DNA of 64,000 nt from Sporosarcina ureae (GCF_002082015.1 NZ_CP015109.1:2819001-2883000); one strand, 5' to 3'. Counted from the first letter of the stretch, positions 24,609-33,873 are shown. Notes: generated by a model not told the origin, from the letters alone. Program-made: numbers and translations.

Positions 24609-25316
24609 ATGAAACCAGTAATTGGTGTAACATCAGATATAGACCAAAACGGAGATACATTCGTTCAGACTCGGTTCATACGAGCGGTTCGACAAGCAGG
24701 TGGCGTACCGGTTATTTTGCCGGTAGGACTGGATGCAATTGAAGAAGTGTGCGATCGATTAGATGGTGTATTGCTAATCGGCGGAGAAGACATCGATCCG
24801 TATTTGTATGGTGAAGAACCACATCGGCAGCTTGGGAAAGTGTTACCTGAGCGGGATGAGTCGGAGCTTGCATTGATTAAGAGAATGGCAGATCAAGATA
24901 AGCCGGTGTTTGGGATTTGCAGAGGGTATCAGTTGATCAATGTGGCGTTTGGTGGAACGATTTATCAAGATATGTATGCGCAGCTATCGGAGGATTTACT
25001 GCAGCATCACCAGCTAACGGATTTAGATTTTGCGTTTCATTCAATTGTTATTGTAAGCGATAGTAAATTGGCGGAGTGGGCAGGCACATCAGAAGTCCGC
25101 GTGAATTCACTGCATCATCAGGCGGTGAAGGAAGTCCAGGCACCACTTGTCGTGACCGCGGTTGCGAAGGACGGGGTCATTGAAGCATTAGAGAGTACCG
25201 CGCATCGTTTTGTCGTAGGCGTTCAGTGGCATCCTGAAGCGATGGTGAAGCGGGAAGATCGTTTGTCGTTGACGTTATTTGAGAAATTTGTTGAGGCGGC
25301 GAGTGAGAAAAGGTAA
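24609..25316 (+). CDS. Class I glutamine amidotransferase-like hydrolase (peptidase C26, PuuD type)
   Basis: About 235 residues from the ATG at 24609 (MKPVIGVTSDID); AGGGAGAG lies upstream, so the GTG at 24600 is too close. It has the gamma-glutamyl hydrolase triad: nucleophile Cys in PVFGICRGYQLINVAFGG, and His/Glu in GVQWHPEAM. LIGGEDIDPYLYGEEP is typical of gamma-glutamyl-GABA hydrolases. The likely reaction is hydrolysis of a gamma-glutamyl amide; the substrate is not known. Single gene, closed by a strong hairpin. Confidence 0.88.
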   Translation: MKPVIGVTSDIDQNGDTFVQTRFIRAVRQAGGVPVILPVGLDAIEEVCDRLDGVLLIGGEDIDPYLYGEEPHRQLGKVLPERDESELALIKRMADQDKPVFGICRGYQLINVAFGGTIYQDMYAQLSEDLLQHHQLTDLDFAFHSIVIVSDSKLAEWAGTSEVRVNSLHHQAVKEVQAPLVVTAVAKDGVIEALESTAHRFVVGVQWHPEAMVKREDRLSLTLFEKFVEAASEKR

Positions 25317-25359
25317 AAAGTCCTTAGGTCATTTCATTAGTAGCTGAATAAGTAGATGA

Positions 25360-25394
25360 GTAACCCCTCCAACGCAATGTATTGGAGGGGTTAC
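25360..25394. terminator. Strong hairpin between convergent genes
   Basis: GTAACCCCTCCAA (25360-25372) pairs perfectly over 13 bases with TTGGAGGGGTTAC (25382-25394). It lies between the C26 and HAD genes. T-run tails are weak. Confidence 0.65.
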
Positions 25395-25404
25395 TGGTTT
25401 TAGT

Positions 25405-26103
25405 TTAGTTATTCTTTACTGGCGTACGGCCCACGCTGAATTCTGCCCATGAATGAATTTCATATGTCGGTTGAATTCCCGTTTGGTTTTCGCGACGATT
25501 TCGGTTGAACCAGCAAGTATCGATGCCAGCGTTGATCCCACCTTGTATGTCGGAAGTGAGAGAATCGCCAATCATCAGGACACGGGACGGATCCGTGATG
25601 CCTAGTTTCTCAAACGTGTAGTCAAAAATCTCAGGCTGTGGCTTTTTGTAGCCTGTTTCTTCGGATGCAATGATCGCTTCGAAGGTATTGTGTAAAGGCG
25701 AGCCGGCTATGCGCGCGTGTTGGGCGAGTGTGAAGCCATTTGTTAAAATCGCCAATCGGTAATCCGTTAGCTTAGCCATCATTTCTTCTACGCCTTCGAT
25801 CATATGGGATTCGTGGCCTAAATTTTCGATGTATAGTTCACCGAAATCTGAGGCATTTACTTGTAGTTCATGGTGTGCGAATAATCGACGGAAGCGTTCC
25901 ACTTTCAACTCTTCAAGTGAGATGCGTCCTTGTTCGAGATCATCCCAGATGACGGAGCTGATCGCGCGGTATGTATCGCGGTACGCTTCTAGGCCGTTTG
26001 GTAGTCCGAACGTGTTGAATGTATTGCCGAGTGCATGTTTTTCTGTTTCTTCAAAATCGAATAATGTATCGTCTAGATCGAATAATAGTACATCGTATGG
26101 CAT
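25405..26103 (-). CDS. HAD-family hydrolase (YjjG-type nucleotidase-like)
   Basis: About 232 residues from the ATG at 26103; the longer open frame upstream has no start signal. HAD motifs: I, VLLFDLDDTLFDFEET (nucleophile Asp); II, LAILTNGFTLAQ; III Lys in EETGYKKPQPEIFDYTFEKL; IV, VLMIGDSLTSDIQGG. The DDTLFDF and TNG pattern matches YjjG/YfnB-like pyrimidine 5'-nucleotidases, used for clearing non-standard nucleotides. The exact substrate is unknown. It is transcribed divergently from the IclR regulator at 26301. Confidence 0.88.
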   Translation of the reverse strand: MPYDVLLFDLDDTLFDFEETEKHALGNTFNTFGLPNGLEAYRDTYRAISSVIWDDLEQGRISLEELKVERFRRLFAHHELQVNASDFGELYIENLGHESHMIEGVEEMMAKLTDYRLAILTNGFTLAQHARIAGSPLHNTFEAIIASEETGYKKPQPEIFDYTFEKLGITDPSRVLMIGDSLTSDIQGGINAGIDTCWFNRNRRENQTGIQPTYEIHSWAEFSVGRTPVKNN

Positions 26104-26300
26104 AAAGGAACCCCCTTTTTTTACAATAAATACTAGTATACCATGATGTGAACGATAGATGGAAGGACTGCCGATTATGAATAGAAAATCAAGATCCAAA
26201 GGTATGAGATGTTTGAAAGAGTATAATGCGTAGGTAGGATAATAATGGTATACTCGTCCATAGAATCTAGTTAGAATATTACGTTCGGAAAGGAGCCAAC

Positions 26301-27056
26301 ATGAGCACAAACAACAAAACAGTCGTCCGCTCGTTAGACATACTCAACCTATTCGTCGATCATCCCGCTCTAACATTCCAAGAAATCATCGACCTATCCG
26401 GCATCCCAAAGTCTTCGGTCTACCGCATGCTGTCTTCACTCGAAGAAATGAAGTTTCTCGAGAAAGGCGCGGATTCACAGTATCGTCTCGGTCTGTTGTT
26501 TTTGAAATACGGCAGTCTCGTTTCGAAGCGGTTGGATATTCGCAAGATTGCGTACCCGATTATGGAAGAGCTACATAACGATGTGAAAGAAGCGATTAAT
26601 TTGATTGTTCGCCAAGGCGATCAGGCGATTTATGTGGAGAAGATTGATACGTTCCAGAAAGTTCGTTTGTATACGGCGATTGGAAGAAGCAGCCCGTTGT
26701 ATGCAGGGGCTTGTTCGCGCATTATTTTGTCGTATCTTTCGGATAGCTATATCGCAGAGTATTTGGATAAGATCGAATTACAGCAGTTAGGTAACGGTAC
26801 GTTCACGGATCGGGAGTCGTTGCTTGCGTCTATTGAGGAGACGCGACAGAACGGCTATGCGCTCAGTAATTCAGAGCTTGAGAATTTCACTTCTTCTGTG
26901 GCGGCGCCGATTTTTGACTTTAATGGAGATGTCATTGCGGGGATCAGTATCGCGGGTATTGAAGCGAATTATCAAGAAGAGAATTTGAAAATCCTCGTTC
27001 CTAAAGTGAAAGAAGCTGCCTTGGAGATTTCCAGGCAACTTGGCTATACAGGATGA
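26301..27056 (+). CDS. kipR: IclR-family regulator (KipR-like)
   Basis: 251 residues starting ATG behind AAAGGAG. The N-terminal winged helix spans VVRSLDILNLFVDHPALTFQ to LSGIPKSSVYRMLSSLEEM. The C-terminal effector domain carries the IclR pattern VEKIDTFQKVRLYTAIGRSS, YAGACSRIILSYL and SVAAPIFDFNGDVIAGISI. In B. subtilis KipR represses the ycsF-kipI-kipA operon. The same genes lie just downstream here, on both strands, and a pair of inverted operator-like sites occurs in their promoter region. Confidence 0.85.
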   Translation: MSTNNKTVVRSLDILNLFVDHPALTFQEIIDLSGIPKSSVYRMLSSLEEMKFLEKGADSQYRLGLLFLKYGSLVSKRLDIRKIAYPIMEELHNDVKEAINLIVRQGDQAIYVEKIDTFQKVRLYTAIGRSSPLYAGACSRIILSYLSDSYIAEYLDKIELQQLGNGTFTDRESLLASIEETRQNGYALSNSELENFTSSVAAPIFDFNGDVIAGISIAGIEANYQEENLKILVPKVKEAALEISRQLGYTG

Positions 27057-27060
27057 AAGA

Positions 27061-27103
27061 AACCTTTGTGATTCAGTTAGGCTGAAACGCAAAGGTTTTT
27101 GTT
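27061..27103. terminator. Terminator between the IclR gene and pxpC
   Basis: AACCTTTG (27061-27068) and CAAAGGTT (27090-27097) arms, followed by TTTTG. Convergent genes flank it. Confidence 0.75.
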
Positions 27104-28093
27104 TTAGTAGTGGAGTTTATGTTGAATACCGATTTTAATTTGCTTGATCAACTCTTCTTTAGCAATGAGTTCACGCTCTGCTTGTGCATGTGTAATGAGC
27201 TGGAAATACAGTTTCGCGTTCGGTTTCACTTGTGACAAGCTGCCTAAGTCGGCGGTGATGACTTGTCCGATTTTCGGATAGCCGCCAGCCGTTTGTCTGT
27301 CCGCCATTAAAATGATCGGCTTGCCGTTAGGAGGGATTTGAACCGTTCCGAACGTCACGCCTTCTGACAATAGTTCCAGTTTTTCCGTTAATGAAAGTGC
27401 CTGTCCTTCGAGTCGCAAGCCCATCCGGTTCGATTGCGGTGTAACCACATACGGCTCGCTCACAAGTCGTTGTTTACTCGCTTCGTCAAAGTGCTGATAT
27501 TCCGTGCCTTCAATCATGCGAATCGTTTGTGTCGATGCCAAACTGATTAGCGGATGATGCGGTACAGCCCAGTCTGGCGTGCCTTCGCGTTCGATCAACG
27601 CAAAGACTTTCGCGTTTGATTCCGTTAATGGACCGAATGAAAGCTGGTCATTTTGCTGCAGTGCTCTTCCGTTAAAACCGCCAATTCCCGCCACCATATA
27701 CGTACTTTTACTATCCATCACAACCGATACATCAATCCCCCCGGCAATCGCCAAATACGCCCGACAACCTTCAATCGCAAAGCCGAATTTTAGTATCGAA
27801 CCTTTCTTAACAATGAGAGGCCGCCAATTCGCCACCGGTATGCCGTCAACTGTCGTTTGAAGATCTCCGCCAGTAATCGCGATCAATGTATCTTCCTCAA
27901 ACTGTAGCGTCGTTCCAAATAGCGTAATTTCTAGAATGCCTTCACGTTCATCATTGCCGACAAGTAGATTCGCGATACGCATTGAATAACTATCCATGGC
28001 ACCGCTTACAAGAACACCGAATTTTTGCGAACCGGTGCGACCGATATCTTGTACGGTAGTTAAAAGTCCTGCATTTAGTACGTTTACTGACAT
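27104..28093 (-). CDS. pxpC: 5-oxoprolinase subunit C (PxpC/KipA)
   Basis: Part of the ATP-dependent 5-oxoprolinase PxpABC, which converts pyroglutamate to glutamate. 329 residues of biotin-dependent carboxylase-like domain: VLNAGLLTTVQDIGRTGSQK, VSGAMDSYSMRIANLLVGND, ITGGDLQTTVDG, and the C-terminal PIILMADRQTAGGYPKIGQV. Its start overlaps the pxpB stop by ten bases, giving a coupled pair. In older literature it is called KipA, the antagonist of the KinA inhibitor KipI. Confidence 0.93.
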   Translation of the reverse strand: MSVNVLNAGLLTTVQDIGRTGSQKFGVLVSGAMDSYSMRIANLLVGNDEREGILEITLFGTTLQFEEDTLIAITGGDLQTTVDGIPVANWRPLIVKKGSILKFGFAIEGCRAYLAIAGGIDVSVVMDSKSTYMVAGIGGFNGRALQQNDQLSFGPLTESNAKVFALIEREGTPDWAVPHHPLISLASTQTIRMIEGTEYQHFDEASKQRLVSEPYVVTPQSNRMGLRLEGQALSLTEKLELLSEGVTFGTVQIPPNGKPIILMADRQTAGGYPKIGQVITADLGSLSQVKPNAKLYFQLITHAQAERELIAKEELIKQIKIGIQHKLHY

Positions 28094-28824
28094 GTCATCA
28101 CCTTCTTTTGCTCATCATACTCTTCTTGTGTCATTGGACAAAATTTAATTTTATCTCCTGACTGCAATAAAGACGGGGGAGACATATCCGGAACGAACAG
28201 GTCGGTCGGTGTGCGTCCTATAATTTGCCAGCCGCCTGGCGTTTCGAGTGGATAGACACCGGTTTGTTTGCCAGCGATCCCGACAGAGCCAGGAGGAATC
28301 GATGTCCGTGGCGTTAATTTTCTTGGAGTTGCAATTCGTTCATCGAGACCTCCGAGAAAGGGGAACCCTGGTGCGAAGCCAATCATGTAGACGAGATATT
28401 CAGGTGTCGTATGAATGGTAATGACTTCTTCGACAGACATGCCATGCGTTTCCGCCACGATTTCCAAGTCAGGACCGAATTCTCCACCGTACAGAACAGG
28501 AATCTCGACTACTCTTCCTTCGGTAACAGGCAGGTCGGAAATTTGGATAGCCAGCTGGTTAATATAATCGGTGACTTTTTCAATAGGTGTGCCGTCGATC
28601 TGAAAGCCATTCATTGATTGATAGACGAGATACGGAGAGTAGTATACCGCCAAGCTATTATAGGCAGGAACTGACTCGATAAATCCGTCGAATGGGTATT
28701 CATCCAAAAGGTAAGACAGGTTTTTCACTTGCTGGTGGATGGAAGGGTGGATGCCTTCGCCTAGTTTTATAATGATGGCGGAATCGCCAAGTACTTTTAT
28801 ATCGAGAGATTTCTGATCACTCAT
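28084..28824 (-). CDS. pxpB: 5-oxoprolinase subunit B (PxpB/KipI)
   Basis: 246 residues of carboxyltransferase-like domain: VLGDSAIIIKLGEGI at the N-terminus, TPEYLVYMIGFAPGFPFLGG, PRKLTPRTSIPPGSVGIAGK, and YPLETPGGWQIIGRTP. Together with PxpA and PxpC it forms 5-oxoprolinase; KipI in Bacillus also inhibits sporulation kinase A. It is the first gene of the minus-strand half of the locus and shares the regulatory region with pxpA. Confidence 0.93.
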   Translation of the reverse strand: MSDQKSLDIKVLGDSAIIIKLGEGIHPSIHQQVKNLSYLLDEYPFDGFIESVPAYNSLAVYYSPYLVYQSMNGFQIDGTPIEKVTDYINQLAIQISDLPVTEGRVVEIPVLYGGEFGPDLEIVAETHGMSVEEVITIHTTPEYLVYMIGFAPGFPFLGGLDERIATPRKLTPRTSIPPGSVGIAGKQTGVYPLETPGGWQIIGRTPTDLFVPDMSPPSLLQSGDKIKFCPMTQEEYDEQKKVMTCQ

Positions 28825-28842
28825 CGTAACATCTCCTTCAAA

Positions 28843-28860
28843 TTCCGAAATTCGAAACTG
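28843..28860. promoter_or_regulatory. Operator-like half of an inverted pair (pxpB side)
   Basis: TTCCGAAATTCGAAACTG. Its reverse complement (CAGTTTCGAATTTCGGAA) recurs at 29013-29030 with two changes. Each is itself partly palindromic. It lies 19 bases before the pxpB start. Confidence 0.55.
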
Positions 28861-29012
28861 TTATTCTGAAAAACGAATCGTAGTTCTATTATAGATTTCT
28901 AAAATGAAATTACAAGCTTATTATTCAGTTAATAAAAATACTCACCATTTTTCGACAATGGTCTATTCAGCAAAAGATTTTTATGATAGACTAAGTTCCA
29001 AGTTCAAAACCT

Positions 29013-29030
29013 CGGTTTCGAATTACGGAA
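29013..29030. promoter_or_regulatory. Operator-like half of an inverted pair (pxpA side)
   Basis: CGGTTTCGAATTACGGAA, the inverted partner of 28843-28860. Likely target of the IclR/KipR-type regulator at 26301, by position. Confidence 0.55.
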
Positions 29031-29040
29031 CTGAATGACG

Positions 29041-29054
29041 TGCAAACGCTTACT
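29041..29054. promoter_or_regulatory. cre site upstream of pxpA
   Basis: TGCAAACGCTTACT closely fits the CcpA site and lies ten bases after the operator-like sequence. Confidence 0.6.
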
Positions 29055-29133
29055 TCATATTGGTGAATTGGACGAATCATCTGGATTTTGGTGGGTTTGA
29101 TTCGTTTCGTAAAAAACAAAGGGGGTCATACAC

Positions 29134-29910
29134 ATGGCAAAAGTAGATTTGAATAGTGATTTAGGAGAAAGCTTTGGTCGGTATACATTGGGAGAACAAA
29201 AAGAGATTTTAAAATATGTAACCTCTGCCAATATAGCCTGTGGATTCCACGCAGGTGATCCATCTGTGATGCGGGAGACGGTCCAGCTGGCGATTGATAA
29301 CGGCGTACGAATCGGTGCGCATCCTGGGTTGCCGGATTTAGTCGGATTTGGCCGGAGAGATATGAACATTACGCCACAAGAAGCGTATGACATGGTCGTC
29401 TATCAAATCGGTGCATTGCAAGCGTTCCTTGCTGTACATCAAGAACCGATGCAACATGTGAAGCCGCATGGTGCGTTGTATCAGATGGCGTCAAGAGATC
29501 AGAAAATTGCAGAAGCGATCGCACAAGCTGTATATGATGTATCCCCATCACTAGTACTGTTTGCTCTTGCGGATAGTGAATTGTCGAAAGCAGGGGAAGC
29601 GATTGGACTCGTGACGGCGCATGAAGTGTTTGCCGATCGTACGTATCAATCAAACGGTATGCTCACTTCTCGCTCGCAGGATGACGCGATGATTACCGAC
29701 CAAGAACAGTCGGCTTCGCAAGTCATTACGATGGTCAAAGAAGGAAAAGTGCGTTCGCAACAAGGGACAGATGTAGCTCTACGCGCAGACACAATTTGCA
29801 TTCATGGAGACGGAGAGCATGCAGTCGAGTTTGCAAAATATATTACAGACCGGCTAAACAGTGAGGAAATTACGGTAACGGCTATTGCTGATCGGGAGGA
29901 TGCTGTATGA
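29134..29910 (+). CDS. pxpA: 5-oxoprolinase subunit A (PxpA, LamB/YcsF family)
   Basis: 258 residues. The family signature is at the start, [20 protein letters not shown], then [20 protein letters not shown] and [35 protein letters not shown] and [15 protein letters not shown] follow. The GxHAGD and KPHGALY residues form the metal-like active pocket. It has a good AAAGGGGGTC site and overlaps the transporter gene by four bases (ATGA). Confidence 0.95.
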   Translation: MAKVDLNSDLGESFGRYTLGEQKEILKYVTSANIACGFHAGDPSVMRETVQLAIDNGVRIGAHPGLPDLVGFGRRDMNITPQEAYDMVVYQIGALQAFLAVHQEPMQHVKPHGALYQMASRDQKIAEAIAQAVYDVSPSLVLFALADSELSKAGEAIGLVTAHEVFADRTYQSNGMLTSRSQDDAMITDQEQSASQVITMVKEGKVRSQQGTDVALRADTICIHGDGEHAVEFAKYITDRLNSEEITVTAIADREDAV

Positions 29911-31133
29911 AAAATGAGAAGTTAGGACTGACTCATGAGCAAGAACAGAAAAAAGTAACGCGTGGCGTCTTACTAGGCGCCGCATTCCTTATGGCGACTT
30001 CGTCTGTTGGTCCAGGATTCCTAACACAGACGACGGTATTTACTGAGCAACTTGCCGCAAGTTTCGGTTTCGTCATTTTGATTTCATTAATTCTAGACGT
30101 CTTTGCTCAAATGAATATTTGGCGAGTGATCGCGGTGTCCGGCTTACGTGGACAGGAAATTGCCAATAAAGTGTTACCCGGTCTAGGTTTCGTTCTGGCC
30201 TTCCTCATTGTCGCAGGAGGACTTGCGTTTAATATCGGTAACGTGGCAGGTGCAGGGCTAGGACTGAACGCGATGACTGGAATTGATCCCATCATGGGCG
30301 CGGTCATCAGTGCGGTCTTTGCGATTTTGATATTCATGGTGAAAGAAGCGGGCAAGGTGATGGATAAGGTCGTTGCCGTTGCGGGTGTGATCATGATTAT
30401 TTTGGTCGTATTCGTCGCGTTCAAAACGTCACCACCAGTCGGAGAGGCAATCGTCCGAACGTTTAATCCTTCTGAAATCAGCTTCTTCGCGATCGTTACA
30501 TTGGTCGGAGGGACAGTCGGTGGATATATTACGTTTGCCGGTGGACACCGATTGTTAGATGCAGGCATTAAAGGCATTGATTCCGTTCCATTGGTTACGA
30601 GAAGTTCTGTCACTGGTATTGTCGTAACGGGCATTATCCGAGTGGCATTGTTCCTAGCCGTACTTGGCATCGTTTCACAAGGGTTGCAAATTGATCCAGA
30701 CAATCCACCAGCATCTGTGTTCCAACTTGGAGCAGGAGAATTAGGATTGAGATTGTTCGGCGTCATCATGTGGGTAGCTGCGATCACATCCGTTGTCGGT
30801 GCAGCGTATACATCGGTTTCATTCATCCGATCGTTCCACCCAATCATCGAAAAGTACCACAACTGGATCATTATTTTATTCATCATCGTCTCGACTTCAA
30901 CGTTTGCATTCGTTGGAAAACCAGTCACAATTCTTTTATTAGTAGGGGCATTGAATGCATTGATTCTGCCACTCGCGCTAGGTACGTTGCTCATTGCGGC
31001 GTATAAGAAGAATATTGTGGGTGAATACAAGCATCCACTATGGTTGACGATTGGCGGCGCGATTGTCGTGGTCGTGATGGGCGTGTTGAGTATTATCACG
31101 TTGATCGAACAGATTCCGTTACTTTTTAAGTGA
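29907..31133 (+). CDS. ycsG: NRAMP-family membrane transporter (YcsG-like)
   Basis: 408 residues with 11 hydrophobic helices. Divalent-metal NRAMP proteins share the helix-1 pattern, seen here as [20 protein letters not shown], but the DPGN metal motif is replaced by GPGF. A non-metal substrate such as 5-oxoproline is therefore likely. The second half has [20 protein letters not shown]. It is coupled to pxpA and followed by the ycsI homologue, as in B. subtilis ycsF-ycsG-ycsI. The substrate is inferred from context. Confidence 0.85.
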   Translation: MKNEKLGLTHEQEQKKVTRGVLLGAAFLMATSSVGPGFLTQTTVFTEQLAASFGFVILISLILDVFAQMNIWRVIAVSGLRGQEIANKVLPGLGFVLAFLIVAGGLAFNIGNVAGAGLGLNAMTGIDPIMGAVISAVFAILIFMVKEAGKVMDKVVAVAGVIMIILVVFVAFKTSPPVGEAIVRTFNPSEISFFAIVTLVGGTVGGYITFAGGHRLLDAGIKGIDSVPLVTRSSVTGIVVTGIIRVALFLAVLGIVSQGLQIDPDNPPASVFQLGAGELGLRLFGVIMWVAAITSVVGAAYTSVSFIRSFHPIIEKYHNWIIILFIIVSTSTFAFVGKPVTILLLVGALNALILPLALGTLLIAAYKKNIVGEYKHPLWLTIGGAIVVVVMGVLSIITLIEQIPLLFK

Positions 31134-31152
31134 TCGTTAGGAGGGTGTATGG

Positions 31153-31944
31153 ATGGAAGCGTATCGTTCAATGAAAGCGCAAGAAGTTCGGAAATTAATT
31201 CGAGAGCAAGTCATTACGGGGCAGACGTCTGGAATGGCGACTGGCTTTACACAAGCGAATTTGGTCATATTAAAACAAGAGCATGCACTTGATTTTCTGC
31301 TGTTTTGCCAGCGCAACCCAAAGTCTTGTCCGTTACTAGATGTCACAGAACCGGGTTCGTATCGTCCGGTGAAGCTTGCTGAAGGCGCAGATATTCGCAG
31401 TGAACTACCGAGTTACCGTGTGTATAGAGACGGTGTGTTGGCCGAAGAAGTACACGATATTACAGATTACTGGGAAGACGATATGGTGGGCTTTTTAATC
31501 GGCTGCAGTTTCACGTTTGAAGCACCGTTACTTGCAGGTGGAATTCCTATTCGGCACATCGAAGAGAATCGCAATGTTCCGATGTATAAGACGAATATTG
31601 CCTGCACGAAGTCCGGTATTTTCGAAGGACCGACCGTAGTCAGCATGCGACCGATGAAAGCGTCAGACGCGATTCGCGCGATTCAAATTACGACGCGTTT
31701 CCCAGACGTTCACGGTGCACCGATTCATCTCGGCGATCCGAGTTTGATTGGAATTGACGACATTTCCTCACCGGACTTTGGAGATGCCGTGACGATTCAT
31801 GATGACGAAATCCCAGTGTTCTGGGCGTGTGGTGTGACGCCGCAAGCCGTAGCGATGCAGAGTAAGCCGTCTATTATGATCACGCATTCGCCGGGTTGTA
31901 TGTTCATTAGCGATAGGAAAGATTCGGAATTAAGTGTGTTGTAA
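31153..31944 (+). CDS. ycsI: YcsI-like putative hydro-lyase (DUF1445)
   Basis: 263 residues behind GGAGGGTG. The family (related to D-glutamate cyclase) is recognised from TGQTSGMATGFTQANLVIL, FLLFCQRNPKSCPLLDVTEP and VGFLIGCSFTFEAPLLAGGI. MYKTNIACTKSGIFEGPTVV and VFWACGVTPQAVAMQSKPSI follow. D-glutamate cyclase relatives make 5-oxo-D-proline, so a role beside 5-oxoprolinase fits. Last gene of the plus-strand unit, followed by a perfect terminator. Confidence 0.92.
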   Translation: MEAYRSMKAQEVRKLIREQVITGQTSGMATGFTQANLVILKQEHALDFLLFCQRNPKSCPLLDVTEPGSYRPVKLAEGADIRSELPSYRVYRDGVLAEEVHDITDYWEDDMVGFLIGCSFTFEAPLLAGGIPIRHIEENRNVPMYKTNIACTKSGIFEGPTVVSMRPMKASDAIRAIQITTRFPDVHGAPIHLGDPSLIGIDDISSPDFGDAVTIHDDEIPVFWACGVTPQAVAMQSKPSIMITHSPGCMFISDRKDSELSVL

Positions 31945-31948
31945 TATG

Positions 31949-31992
31949 AAAAAAGTTCTCAACGCGACGAATGGTCGGTTGAGAACTTTTTT
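31949..31992. terminator. Bidirectional terminator
   Basis: AAAAAAGTTCTCAAC (31949-31963) pairs with GTTGAGAACTTTTTT (31978-31992). It serves ycsI and the convergent SDR gene. Confidence 0.92.
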
Positions 31993-32047
31993 GGTTGCTG
32001 GAGTTGTTGTTGAATGAATAGCGTGGTTCGACAACTAGCTTCTATAT

Positions 32048-32815
32048 TTACTGCACCGTATACCCACCGTCGAGTACAATCGCCTGACCGGTAATTCCTT
32101 TCGCGCTATCACTTGAAAGATATAGCGCAAGATCGGCCACTTCTTTCACATCCAATAAACGCTTCTGTGGAACTAGGGGGTAAATAATGTCTTCGAGTAC
32201 GGATTCGAGAGGGACACCGCGCACTTCCGCTAAGTCTTCAAATTGATTGCGCACGAGCGGTGTGTCCACGTAGCCCGGGCAAATCGCGTTCACGGTAATG
32301 CCGTCAGCTGCTGTTTCGAGTGCGGCTACTTTTGTCAATCCGATTACGCCGTGTTTAGACGAGTTATACGCTGCTTTTCCTGCAAAACCTACGAGTCCGT
32401 TAATGGACGCCATATTTAAGATCCGACCGAATTGCTGTTTTTTCATATGCGGCAAGACGAGCTTAGTCGCGATGAACGGGGCAGTGAGCATAACTTTTAC
32501 TAACAGTTCAAATCGTGCAGTAGGGAAGTCTTCGAGCTTTGAGACATGCTGCAAACCTGCGTTGTTAATGAGGATATCAATTCTGCCGAAACGAGCGATT
32601 GCTTCATCGATTGCTTCCTGAATATCTTCCTCTTTCGTGACGTCACATTTCAAGCCGAATGCCCTGCCACCTAACGCGCCAGCTGCTTCTATTACCTTGT
32701 CTTCATTCACATCGGTCAACACGACGACGGCGCCAGCTTCTGCGAACGCTTTGGATATTTCGAATCCTATTCCTTGTGCAGCCCCTGTGATGAGCAATAT
32801 TTTATCTTTAACCAT
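32048..32815 (-). CDS. 3-hydroxybutyrate dehydrogenase-like SDR
   Basis: Classical short-chain dehydrogenase/reductase, 255 residues. NAD site ILLITGAAQGIGFEISKAFA, DINNAG-type ILINNAGLQHVSKLEDFP, and catalytic Ser-Tyr-Lys in NMASINGLVG and AAYNSSKHGVIGLTK. The C-terminus GQAIVLDGGYTVQ and the DTPLVRNQFEDLAEVRGVPL loop are typical of D-3-hydroxybutyrate dehydrogenases, which make acetoacetate. It has GGAGGA upstream. It is alone in its transcription unit. Confidence 0.88.
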   Translation of the reverse strand: MVKDKILLITGAAQGIGFEISKAFAEAGAVVVLTDVNEDKVIEAAGALGGRAFGLKCDVTKEEDIQEAIDEAIARFGRIDILINNAGLQHVSKLEDFPTARFELLVKVMLTAPFIATKLVLPHMKKQQFGRILNMASINGLVGFAGKAAYNSSKHGVIGLTKVAALETAADGITVNAICPGYVDTPLVRNQFEDLAEVRGVPLESVLEDIIYPLVPQKRLLDVKEVADLALYLSSDSAKGITGQAIVLDGGYTVQ

Positions 32816-33161
32816 ACAAAAATCCTCCTTAGTGCTCTTCGAAATTGCATAATGTTTCGATTTGTATTTTAATTCACTTCATTCGCTAAACGCAATGCTT
32901 CGTCAAAATGCCTGATCAACATACAGAATCTGCCATATTATATAGAGTTTCAACAATAAAATCAGAATAATGGAAATGAAGGTAGACGAAATCATTATAG
33001 TACTATATACTAGTCCTTAAGACAGGTACTTTGTACGGGATACGCTATGTAAACGCTTACTGTCTTTCAAAATGAATGCACGCAGGTCGATAACTAAAGC
33101 TCTGTTTATTGGCCTGTTTTTTGTGCGTTAACGTAAGGTTCTGAAGGGAGGTGAGATCGCA
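32816..33161. other. Divergent intergenic region with a cre site
   Basis: Holds the promoters of the SDR gene (minus) and of the short ORF plus comK (plus). The only site I can name is the cre at 33048-33061. Confidence 0.5.
33048..33061. promoter_or_regulatory. Strong cre site upstream of the comK unit
   Basis: TGTAAACGCTTACT is an almost perfect CcpA palindrome. It is 101 bases before the short ORF and 233 bases from the SDR start, so it more likely controls the comK side or read-through into it. Confidence 0.65.
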
Positions 33162-33299
33162 ATGCGTCACCTAGTGGATAGAGAAAATCCCCGAGTGCTT
33201 CATGTCATGGGAGACAGACCCGAGGATTTACTGGCTGGTGTATACCAACATATCGTTAGTATACTCTTTTATTCCACTAACCGAAAGGAGTTTCTATAA
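33162..33299 (+). CDS. 45-residue ORF upstream of comK
   Basis: Starts MRHLVDRENPRVLHVMGDRP and ends STNRKEFL. The ribosome site is near ideal (AAGGGAGGTGAG, seven bases to ATG). The stop is 19 bases before the comK start, whose site AAAGGAGG follows at once. No family is recognised. It may be a short protein or a translated leader that tunes comK expression. Confidence 0.6.
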   Translation: MRHLVDRENPRVLHVMGDRPEDLLAGVYQHIVSILFYSTNRKEFL

Positions 33300-33318
33300 A
33301 AAAGGAGGATATTGGGGC

Positions 33319-33873
33319 ATGGACGAAGAGACAAAGTCAGTGATTTCACCGGGTACGAGTCTGGTATATCCGTATTATGACGATGAGGGAAAGTTATGTG
33401 CGGTGTTACTGAAAGACGGTGATTTTATACGGGTAGATAAAAGCCCAACTGAAGTAGTGGACTTGAGCATGAAGTTTTACGGGACGAGTTTGCGCGGTGG
33501 GATCGACGGTGGCAAGGCATTGATGGGTGAAATCCATATGACGCCTGTAATGGTCAACGAGCGATTGGATATGTACTTTTTCCCAAGTAATTCGCCTTCG
33601 AGTAATGAATGCGTGTGGTTTTCATTGGCACACGTCCTAACATTCTTGCCATTCGATAAACATCATACAAAAGTGATTTTCCGGGATGGGAATGTTTTCA
33701 CTGTGAAATGTAGTTATTCAGTATTTCAAACAAAATACCAGCGAGCGTGCATGTTGAAGAATGGGCTGGCGGCCAGGTTCACGCAAATGGCGCTCGGTGT
33801 AAGAAAAGGATATAAGACGTATCTGATCCGAAAGAATCATAAGCGTGGGAATTACGAAATAACGGATGAGTAA
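33319..33873 (+). CDS. comK: Competence transcription factor ComK
   Basis: Master activator of DNA-uptake genes; binds AT boxes upstream of com genes. About 184 residues from the ATG at 33319 (AAAGGAGG eleven bases upstream). It aligns by eye with ComK across its length: KSVISPGTSLVYPYYDDEGK, DLSMKFYGTSLRGGIDGGKA, MYFFPSNSPSSNECVWFSLA and VIFRDGNVFTVKCSYSVF. The C-terminal extension is basic (KGYKTYLIRKNHKRGN). Bacillus ComK is about 190 residues, so this is full length. A terminator follows. Confidence 0.85.
   Translation: MDEETKSVISPGTSLVYPYYDDEGKLCAVLLKDGDFIRVDKSPTEVVDLSMKFYGTSLRGGIDGGKALMGEIHMTPVMVNERLDMYFFPSNSPSSNECVWFSLAHVLTFLPFDKHHTKVIFRDGNVFTVKCSYSVFQTKYQRACMLKNGLAARFTQMALGVRKGYKTYLIRKNHKRGNYEITDE

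Noticed and set aside
30107-31171. 354-codon antisense ORF opposite the NRAMP-like gene
   Set aside because: The sense strand has clear membrane-protein and family features; the antisense is Thr/Pro/Asn-rich without start signals.
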